The translations under genes and the position numbers were made by a program. A DNA stretch of 64,000 nt from Stenotrophomonas sp. SAM-B (GTDB lineage: Bacteria > Pseudomonadota > Gammaproteobacteria > Xanthomonadales > Xanthomonadaceae). Location: assembly GCF_013387485.1 (NCBI RefSeq), contig NZ_JABBXB010000002.1, positions 382,405-446,404 of the forward strand, in the 5' to 3' direction. Of this stretch, positions 18,563-25,202 are shown one piece after another (the first letter of the stretch is position 1; each line of letters begins with the position of its first letter). Under the pieces are notes generated by a model. That model worked only from the letters and a program-made list of their open reading frames with translations, ran no database searches and was not told the DNA's origin.

Positions 18563-19909
18563 TCAGGCGGGCGGCAGCAGCAGCCGAAAGCATGCGCCGC
18601 CAAGGACCGAGTCGCACACGTCCGCCCTGCCACCATGCTTGGTGGCGATGATATGGACCAGGGCGAGCCCGAGTCCGAAACCGTCGGGATGGCCCTGCAA
18701 CTGCACATAGGGCTGGAAGATGCGCTCGCGATCAGCGGGCGCCACACCTGGCCCGTCGTCGTCCACGGCGATAACCAGCGACGACTCCGCGAGATGCTGG
18801 CTCACGACCACTTGGCTGGCCGCATGGCGACGTGCGTTGCCGATAAGATTGCCCAGCGCGAGCATCAATGCATCGCGGTTGGCGACCAGGGTGCGCTGAT
18901 GAGGGGGCTGGAAGCATAGCCTCGGGCCGCTTTCGCCGGCGGCTGCAAAGCGCTGATCGAGCGCCTCGAACAGCCTGGGAATGTCCTGCAGGTGCTTAGT
19001 GATCCGGCGGCTGCGGCCGAACTGCGCGTAGGTCACGCCGGCAGAGGCCAGCTGCTCCAATCGCGCTACATCGATCTTTAGTCCGGCTAGCAGCTCCGTC
19101 TCTTCAGGGTCCTCGTTTCCGTCCTGCAACATGGCCAAGGCAAAGCGCATCCGTGCCAATGGGGTGCGGGTTTCGTGGGCCACTGCCTGGGAGAGTATCC
19201 GCTGTCCCTCCATCACGTCTTGCAGTTGCGTTGCCATGCTGGACAACGCCTCACGCAACGGCCGCACAAGATGGGTGCTGACGTGCGGGGAGGCTGCTGC
19301 CACGTCGCCCTGCTGGATCGCCAGCGCCATGTGCCCTAGCGCATAGACATCGCGCCACAGGCGGTAAACCAGGAAGTACAAGGGTAGCGCGATGGCGATG
19401 ACGAAGATGCTGACCATCACCGCAGTATCCACGTTCGCGCTGTCGTACCAGGAAACAGCGGCATGCTCAGGTTCGGAGAAGTCGCCCAGCACCAGCACGT
19501 CGATCGAGCCCGGCAGCCGCTGATAGCTGAAGTTCGCATCCGATGACAGGACCAGGCCACCCTGGTCGAGATGACGCAGTGAGTCGGCGTCCAGAACATG
19601 CCGAGCCTCGGCCAGGGACATCACCTGCAACGGGTAGGCGAACTGCATCTGCAGGTGCCGGGTCAGCTGCGGCCAGTCTGTCTGCGGCGTGTCGGCATAG
19701 CGCGCGTGCAGGAGATGGTGGGTGCCTTGCAACTGCGTGCGGATCTGTTGGTCTTCGCCCTGTGCGGTCAGTGTTGCCCACAGGTAGAGGCCGGCGGCGA
19801 TCAGCACCAGATAGGCAAGCACGAAGCCGAAGCAATAGCGCAGAAACAGGCGGAAGTGCCCACCGTGAAGCGGAGCGGTATCGGCCGCACCCATCGCGTT
19901 CAGCCCCAT
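18563..19909 (-). CDS. Sensor histidine kinase, RstB-like, 448 aa
   Basis: Inner-membrane sensor kinase. A transmembrane helix at about 20-46 and a second at about 165-187 enclose a periplasmic sensor loop of about 115 residues. A HAMP-like segment follows. The dimerisation helix holds the phospho-accepting His in AVAHETRTPL. The ATPase domain shows the N-box NLIGNARRH, DDGPGVAP and GFGLGLALV. The start overlaps the upstream regulator gene by 10 bases (19900-19909), so the two are co-translated; an alternative Met five residues in would remove the overlap. The partner regulator and overall layout match RstA/RstB of gammaproteobacteria. The stimulus is not evident. Confidence 0.88.
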   Translation of the reverse strand: MGLNAMGAADTAPLHGGHFRLFLRYCFGFVLAYLVLIAAGLYLWATLTAQGEDQQIRTQLQGTHHLLHARYADTPQTDWPQLTRHLQMQFAYPLQVMSLAEARHVLDADSLRHLDQGGLVLSSDANFSYQRLPGSIDVLVLGDFSEPEHAAVSWYDSANVDTAVMVSIFVIAIALPLYFLVYRLWRDVYALGHMALAIQQGDVAAASPHVSTHLVRPLREALSSMATQLQDVMEGQRILSQAVAHETRTPLARMRFALAMLQDGNEDPEETELLAGLKIDVARLEQLASAGVTYAQFGRSRRITKHLQDIPRLFEALDQRFAAAGESGPRLCFQPPHQRTLVANRDALMLALGNLIGNARRHAASQVVVSQHLAESSLVIAVDDDGPGVAPADRERIFQPYVQLQGHPDGFGLGLALVHIIATKHGGRADVCDSVLGGACFRLLLPPA

Positions 19910-20589
19910 CCGGCGCGATTGAACAGATAGCCCTTGCCGCGGATGGTCTTGATCCGGCCGGGCACTTCCCCCAGGTCACCGAGCTTGCGACGCAGTCGTG
20001 AGATACGGGCATCGATCGAGCGGTCCAGGCCATCAAAACCGATCCCGCGCAGATCGCGCATCAGATCATCGCGGCTGAGGATCGTGCCTGCGCTGTCAGC
20101 CAAGCACAGCAACAGATCGAACTCAGCCGTGGTCAATTCGATCCGTTCACCCTGCAGCGTCACCTCGCGGGTATCGCGTTCGATGCGAAGCCGCCCGAAG
20201 CACAGTGTCGGACGTGTCTGTCGCTGGTTGCTGTCGCGACGCAGGTGCGCGCGTACGCGCGCCAGCAGTACCCGCGGCTCGATCGGCTTGCCAATGTAAT
20301 CATCCGCGCCCAGCTCCAGCCCGAGCACCTGATCGATATCATCGGTGCGTGCGCTCAACATGCAGATCACCCCACTGAAGCGCGGTCGGATTGCGGCACA
20401 GACAGCAAAGCCGTCGATACCGGGCAGGGTGACATCCAGCAGCACCACGGCCGGGTCCAGACCGGGAATGCGCTCCACCGCGCTTTCGCCGCTGAGCTCG
20501 TGTTCCACGTCGTAGCCATGGCGCGAGAGATAGCCGCTGACCAGAGCGCCGAGACGCTCGTCATCCTCCACAAGCACGATGTCGACCAT
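19900..20589 (-). CDS. OmpR-family response regulator, RstA-like, 229 aa
   Basis: The receiver domain (1-120) has VEDDE at the N-terminus, the phospho-acceptor Asp in LLDVTLPGIDG (about residue 52) and the lysine in IGKPIEP. The C-terminal winged helix (about 130-225) contains ELTTAEFDLLLCL and RGKGYLF. It is cognate to the kinase gene that overlaps its 3' end. It is transcribed divergently from the small outer-membrane barrel gene at 20928, which is a plausible target because RstA-type regulators commonly control envelope genes. Confidence 0.9.
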   Translation of the reverse strand: MVDIVLVEDDERLGALVSGYLSRHGYDVEHELSGESAVERIPGLDPAVVLLDVTLPGIDGFAVCAAIRPRFSGVICMLSARTDDIDQVLGLELGADDYIGKPIEPRVLLARVRAHLRRDSNQRQTRPTLCFGRLRIERDTREVTLQGERIELTTAEFDLLLCLADSAGTILSRDDLMRDLRGIGFDGLDRSIDARISRLRRKLGDLGEVPGRIKTIRGKGYLFNRAGWG

Positions 20590-20927
20590 CGCTACCCTGC
20601 CTTGTCTTCCTGACCTGGCGCGATCCTAAGGCAGCACGTCGGGGCAGCGAGGCGTGCGCTGAACGTGCCCGTCAGACTGTTCATCCGGGGGGCACCTGTG
20701 GGGACAGGTGCGGCGAATCTGCGGTGCAACACGTCGAACGGTGTCGTCATCGGACGGTCTAATAGTGTCCCCGCGAAGGCACGAAACACTTGCCTGATTG
20801 TCGCGTTCAACCCGCTGTCACGAACCGTTACACACGGTCTAGAACGGTTGCGCGGGTCACACGTGCGCTGCACTGACAGCGCCCCGCCGACAGCCCACGG
20901 TGTGCACTCCCAACCACGGAGTCATCC
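20590..20927. promoter_or_regulatory. Divergent promoter region of the RstA-like regulator and barrel gene
   Basis: This 338-base gap holds an inverted repeat AACCGTT (20823-20829) / AACGGTT (20843-20849). The left arm continues as GTTACA, the most conserved half of the published RstA box (TACATNTNGTTACA); the other half matches poorly. A second, shorter dyad, ACCGT-TACAC-ACGGT, overlaps it. It lies about 80-105 bases before the barrel gene. Autoregulation and control of the barrel gene are inferences. Confidence 0.35.
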
Positions 20928-21539
20928 ATGTACATCAAACGTTCCCTGATCGCCCTCTCGTTGGCCCTGGTCGCCACCACGGCCCAAGCCTCTCCCGCGG
21001 ATCGCGAAGGTGTCTACGTGTACGGTGGCCTCGGCAAGACGCACGCCAACTGGAAGGTCCCCGCTGCCGATGCCGCACCGGGTACCAAGCGCAAGCAGCG
21101 CAGCTCCGGCACCAGCTACAGCGTCGGTGCCGGGTACCGATTCAATCCGTTCCTGGCGGCCGAAGGCTCCTTCGACAACACCGTCGGCAACCGTCGCAGC
21201 AAGGATCCGGGCACGGCGAACTTCTCCAGCCGTTCGCTCAACCTGGGTGGCCTGGCCCTGATGCCGATCGGTGATCACGTGGAGCTGTTCGGCAAGGTGG
21301 CCGTCGGCAGCCGCCAGCAGAGTTTCCTGCCGCCCAAGGGCACGGATATCAAGACGACTCGGCAGAGCAAATTTGCCACCACGCCCAGCGTCGGCGCCAA
21401 CGTGTATCTGACCGACGCGCTCGCGTTGCGCGCTGAGTACACGATCCCGATGTCGGCCAACAAGAAGGTCCAACAGGCGGCCGGCGTGGAAAAGATGCGC
21501 CTCAACAATTGGAACGTGGGTATGTCCTACGCCTTCTGA
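20928..21539 (+). CDS. Small outer-membrane beta-barrel protein, 203 aa
   Basis: A signal peptide (1-21, ending TAQAS) is followed by a mature domain with alternating amphipathic strands (VYVYGGLGK, YSVGAGYRF, LALMPIGDHVELFGKVAVG) and the C-terminal aromatic SYAF recognised by the BAM machinery. Size and strand pattern match eight-stranded OmpA-like or OmpW-like barrels without a peptidoglycan-binding domain. CGGAG lies about 7 bases before the ATG. It is divergent from the RstAB-like pair, so envelope-stress or ion-responsive expression is plausible. Relationship to the Ax21 family of xanthomonads was considered but cannot be shown here. Confidence 0.75.
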   Translation: MYIKRSLIALSLALVATTAQASPADREGVYVYGGLGKTHANWKVPAADAAPGTKRKQRSSGTSYSVGAGYRFNPFLAAEGSFDNTVGNRRSKDPGTANFSSRSLNLGGLALMPIGDHVELFGKVAVGSRQQSFLPPKGTDIKTTRQSKFATTPSVGANVYLTDALALRAEYTIPMSANKKVQQAAGVEKMRLNNWNVGMSYAF

Positions 21540-21553
21540 TCGGCACCGCCATC

Positions 21554-21588
21554 GCCACCCCCGAACCGCTGCGGTCGGGGGTGGCCTT
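21554..21588 (+). terminator. Hairpin terminator after the barrel gene
   Basis: Arms 21554-21564 and 21575-21585 pair perfectly over 11 bases, with an inner ACCGC/GCGGT extension that leaves one bulge. They are followed by the short T stretch CTTTC. It lies 15 bases after the stop. Confidence 0.65.
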
Positions 21589-21617
21589 TCCGCTATCTTG
21601 GCAGGAGAAACCTCTGT

Positions 21618-23537
21618 ATGAGTGGTATCTGTGGCGTCGTCGTGCGCCCTGGAAAATGTTCCGCTGGCTTGCCGCAACGCTTGGACGCCATGAGTGCGAC
21701 GTTGCGCCACGGCGGCCGCGCTCCGTCGACCTGGTACGACGAGAGCCACGGCGTGGCGCTGGCGCGATTGCACAGCGTGGGTGGGACCCAACTGCCGCCG
21801 CAGCGGTCCGCGTGTGGGCGCTATGTGTTGTGTCTGGACGGTACGCTGCATACCCGTACGACCCTGCAGCGCGGGTTCGCGACGTCGGTAGGGGCCGCCG
21901 AGGACGATGCGACGCTGCTGCTGCTCTCGATTGCTGCCCGTGGACTGCAGCGCACGTTGAATGAGTGCGACGGGGACTTCGCGCTGGCCGTATGGGATCG
22001 CGAGGAGCACGTACTATGGCTGGCCCGCGATCGGGTCGGCGCGCGGCCGCTTTACTACGGCTGGTGCCACGGCGATCTGCTGTTCGGCATGGGGCTGGCC
22101 TCGCTGCACGGCTATCCCGGCTTCCAGGCGCCGATCAATCGCGATGCGCTGACGCTGCTGCTGCGTTTTGGCTACATTCCCGCGCCGCACAGCATCCAGC
22201 AGGGCATCTTCAAAGTGGCCGCCGGGTGCGTGGTCCGGCTCACCTTGGCCGTGCGCGAGGCGGGGGCGCTGGCACACAACGACCACGCGGGTGGTCGCCG
22301 TTATTGGGACGCCCGCGAGGAAATGCGCACGACGATTGAAGAGCGCGCGCACATGCCGTTGTCCACCAGTGACGACGCGGTGCAGCGGCTGGAACTGGTG
22401 TTGCACCAGGCGGTCGCGCGGCGGACGCCACAGGACGGCAAAGCGGCGGCATTCCTGTCCGGGGGGACCGATTCCTCGTTGGTCACCGCCGTCCTGCAGT
22501 CGCAGTCCATGCTGCCGGTCGACACCTTCACGGTCGGCTTCGACGATCCACGCCACGACGAAGCCGACTGGGCAGATCAGGTCGCCGCCCGGCTCGGGAC
22601 CCGGCACACCCGTCACATCCTGCGCCGTAGCGAGGCAGAAACCCTCGTGGCGGCGCTGCCGGACATCTGGTGCGAGCCGTTTGCCGATGCGTCGCAGGTG
22701 CCGACACTGCTGGCCAGCATGCTGGTCGCCGGCCATCATCGTGTGGTGATGACCGGCGATGGCGGGGATGAGTTGTTCCATGGACATGGCGCTTACCAGC
22801 GCGCCATCCGCAATGCAGCCTGGAACGAACGTGTGCCGGCGCCGTTGCGCAGCTTGTTGCGGCGATGGCCTGCGGCCGACCCGGAACGGGCGCGACTGGG
22901 CGGCTGGCCCGCGCTGCGTTCGGAACTGGGCGCCGACAGCGTGGAAGCGCATTATCTGTTGCGGGTGTCGCGCTGGCGCGATCCCGCGCGCGTGGTGTTG
23001 CGCGCACGTGAGCCAACGACAGTATTCACTGATCGCGGGCGCTGGCTGGAAGCGGGCGATCCGGCAGACCGGGTGCAATACCTGGATTTCCTGATGGACC
23101 TGGGCAACGGCATCCTGACCAAGATCGACCGCGCCGGTGCGGCCCATGGGTTGGATACCCGCTCGCCGTTGCTGGACCAGGCCGTGGCACGCTTCGCCTG
23201 GGCGCTGCCTGGGGACCTTACGTTCGCAGAAGGCGAACACAAATGGATCCTCAAGCAACTGTTGTCGCGGCATCTTCCCGAACGGCTGGTGTATCGGCCG
23301 AAGATGGGCTTCGGGCCCCCGGTCGCCGCGTGGCTGGCAGGCCCGCTGTTTCCGTGGGCCAACGCCTTGCTGGATGAGCAGCGGCTGCGCCGCGAGGGCT
23401 ACTTCGATGCGGCCAAGGTCGCGCGGATATGGACGGAGTTCTGTGAGGGCAGGCGCAAGTGGCATACCCACCTGTGGCCGATCCTCATGTTCCAGGCGTG
23501 GCTGGAACGGCACCGGCAGGCGATTGCCGATGGCTGA
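21618..23537 (+). CDS. Asparagine synthetase-like ATP-dependent amidotransferase lacking the catalytic Cys, 639 aa
   Basis: AsnB-family architecture: an N-terminal class-II glutaminase fold (about 1-215) and a C-terminal ATP-pyrophosphatase synthetase domain. The synthetase P-loop LSGGTDSSL is at about residue 280 and TGDGGDELFHGH is further on, so adenylation chemistry looks intact. The glutaminase domain does not. The protein begins MSGICGV where active enzymes begin MCGI, so the N-terminal nucleophile is Ser. The NGEIYN signature reads LDGTLHT, and HRGPD is degenerate. AGGAG lies 11 bases before the ATG and there is no in-frame upstream alternative, so the start is not the cause. Known Cys-less relatives include beta-lactam synthetase and lasso-peptide cyclases, which use no glutamine. 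No biosynthetic partner genes are adjacent. The product is unknown. Confidence 0.8.
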   Translation: MSGICGVVVRPGKCSAGLPQRLDAMSATLRHGGRAPSTWYDESHGVALARLHSVGGTQLPPQRSACGRYVLCLDGTLHTRTTLQRGFATSVGAAEDDATLLLLSIAARGLQRTLNECDGDFALAVWDREEHVLWLARDRVGARPLYYGWCHGDLLFGMGLASLHGYPGFQAPINRDALTLLLRFGYIPAPHSIQQGIFKVAAGCVVRLTLAVREAGALAHNDHAGGRRYWDAREEMRTTIEERAHMPLSTSDDAVQRLELVLHQAVARRTPQDGKAAAFLSGGTDSSLVTAVLQSQSMLPVDTFTVGFDDPRHDEADWADQVAARLGTRHTRHILRRSEAETLVAALPDIWCEPFADASQVPTLLASMLVAGHHRVVMTGDGGDELFHGHGAYQRAIRNAAWNERVPAPLRSLLRRWPAADPERARLGGWPALRSELGADSVEAHYLLRVSRWRDPARVVLRAREPTTVFTDRGRWLEAGDPADRVQYLDFLMDLGNGILTKIDRAGAAHGLDTRSPLLDQAVARFAWALPGDLTFAEGEHKWILKQLLSRHLPERLVYRPKMGFGPPVAAWLAGPLFPWANALLDEQRLRREGYFDAAKVARIWTEFCEGRRKWHTHLWPILMFQAWLERHRQAIADG

Positions 23538-23551
23538 AAGCTGACCAAGAA

Positions 23552-23602
23552 GCGGCTCTCATTCCATCTCGGGGATGGAGCCGCACTTGTTCGCACAAGT
23601 TT
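23552..23602 (+). terminator. Possible terminator, two stacked hairpins
   Basis: An imperfect hairpin (GCGGCT...AGCCGC with inner CCATC/GATGG, 23552-23584) is followed directly by a perfect 6-base hairpin ACTTGT-TCGC-ACAAGT (23585-23600) and TT. The T tract is short, so strength is uncertain. It may serve the synthetase gene above or the minus-strand gene ending at 23631. Confidence 0.35.
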
Positions 23603-23630
23603 GCAGGACCAATCACGGCGAGACTCCAAC

Positions 23631-23964
23631 TCAGTCAAACACCACCGGCGGCTGATCGACCGACGCATCACCGGACGGCGTACAGGCGCTGGATGCTTTG
23701 CGCGCCTCGCCGACCGACGCGTACTGCGCCTCGTTGGGCGACAGCCAGCCCATCATCGACATTCCATCGGGTAATGCTGCTTCCTGCGGTGCGCTGGAGA
23801 TCACCATAAGGGCTCGCCTCTCCATCAGCGTGCCCCTGTCTGAGCTCGATTCCGGCAGGAGCCCTCATCAGCTCTTCAAGTGAAACAGGTGCTGCCGCAG
23901 CAGCAGCCGTTGCTGTCGTGCACAGGAAGATCGCAAGTAACGAATCAGTCAGCAAAGTGCGCAT
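23631..23964 (-). pseudogene. Small secreted protein, probably frameshifted
   Basis: The start at 23964 (MRTLLTDSLLAIFLCTTATA) gives a good signal peptide followed by SLEELMRAPAGIE. In that frame the protein continues to 23668 with unremarkable sequence. In the overlapping frame that begins near 23870 and ends at 23631, the sequence is much more protein-like: ESSSDRGTLMERRALMVISS, then ALPDGMSMMGWLSP. The best reading is one gene of about 110 codons in which one extra base between about 23842 and 23870 shifts the frame. The family was not recognised. If the sequence is correct, the gene makes a truncated or altered exported peptide. Confidence 0.45.
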
Positions 23965-24250
23965 GATCGCGGAGCCAGGGTAAAGCATGCAGTCTGCGGG
24001 CTCTTGCGACGCCTGGATATGCAAACTGTTGCAGAGTCTACCGAAAAGGCTGAACGCTTCCGCACACGCAACATCGCGTTGGCCTCAATGTGCAGGCAAC
24101 GCCGGATCCAGACGTATCCGGCACGTCTTTACGTCACTTGCACATTGTTGCTTGACCCACGTTGCGATGCATCCGCACTGTCGCGCAGCCAGGGCCCCGG
24201 CCCCCGGGAGGGTTGCCCTTGTTCCTGTTCGACGAAGGCGGTGGTGTTCC

Positions 24251-25153
24251 ATGCATTCTGTTCAATGGGTCGATCGTGGCCTGCAGCTCAACGTCCCGCT
24301 GGTGGGCGAGGGCACCAGCAGTATCGGTATCTCACGGATGTCCTCGGTGCAGTTACCCGGCGGGATATCCACACTTTGGATGCAGGTGCGCGGCTCCACG
24401 GTCGTCCGCGCGCGGGAGGGGCAGTTCCGCCTGCGGCGTGGCGACTGGATGGTGCTGGAGCGTGACTCGCACCCTGCGTTGCAGGCTGACCGCGCGGGGA
24501 TCTGTGTGGGCCTGTGTCTGAGCAGCGAAACACTCGTTGCATTGGGCAACGGCGACGTTCCCTTGTTTCCCGGCCGCGGGCGAATGTCGGGCAGCGACCT
24601 GCAGATCGCCGTGCGGCTCTGGCGGCAGATTGGCCATGCCGCAGAAAGCAGCTCGGGCATGAGGGGGGATCTGCGCCCATTGCTGTTGCATATGGCTGAC
24701 CTGCAGCGTGGGATCACTGCACAGGTGCGTCTCTGCCCCGGTCGCTCGCTGGGCCGGAAGCGTCATGTTCTCGCACGGTTGCAACGCGCCCGGCTGTTCC
24801 TGGAAGGGCATACCGACCGCGTGGTACGCATCGGCGAACTGGCGGACCTCGCGAGCCTGTCCTACTGGTACTTCTCCAAGGCATTCCAGGCGGTGTATGG
24901 CGAGTCGCCCCAGGCATGCGGTGCGCGCCTGAGGCTGGAACAGGCGGCGCGGCTTCTGCGCGACAGCGACATGATCGTCGGTGAGGTCGCTGCGGCCAGC
25001 GGGTTTGAGAACGCTGGCAGCTTCGCGCGTGCGTTCCGCGCGCACTTCGGTGCCTGTGCCACCGATTACCGCGAGAGCGTCTGCGACTGCACAGCAAATT
25101 CGGCACATATTCCGCGCGCATCGCGCGCAGCGCATCCGCATGCCGTCCCGTAA
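24251..25153 (+). CDS. AraC-family transcriptional regulator, 300 aa
   Basis: A C-terminal AraC helix-turn-helix pair covers about residues 190-280: IGELADLASLSYWYFSKAF in the first helix pair and VGEVAAASGFENAGSFARAF in the second. The N-terminal effector domain has the stretch STLWMQVRGS...LRRGDWMVL and PGRGRM...LQIAVRLWR. The ATG at 24251 is chosen over the long upstream extension, which is arginine-rich and unlike a protein domain. A paralogue with the same N-terminal features is at 41992-42801. It lies 49 bases before the TonB-dependent receptor gene in the same direction and probably controls or is co-transcribed with it. A degenerate copy of the shared 19-base motif is at 24018-24036. 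Confidence 0.85.
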   Translation: MHSVQWVDRGLQLNVPLVGEGTSSIGISRMSSVQLPGGISTLWMQVRGSTVVRAREGQFRLRRGDWMVLERDSHPALQADRAGICVGLCLSSETLVALGNGDVPLFPGRGRMSGSDLQIAVRLWRQIGHAAESSSGMRGDLRPLLLHMADLQRGITAQVRLCPGRSLGRKRHVLARLQRARLFLEGHTDRVVRIGELADLASLSYWYFSKAFQAVYGESPQACGARLRLEQAARLLRDSDMIVGEVAAASGFENAGSFARAFRAHFGACATDYRESVCDCTANSAHIPRASRAAHPHAVP

Positions 25154-25202
25154 GTTCAGCTCTGCGCTTTTTCGCGCAACGTTAACAACTGGAGAGAGTT
25201 GT

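Noticed and set aside
24018-24036. TATGCAAACTGTTGCAGAG before the AraC gene as a full motif copy
   Set aside because: Four of the defined positions differ, including the final TGG. It is mentioned only as a degenerate possibility and not counted among the seven.
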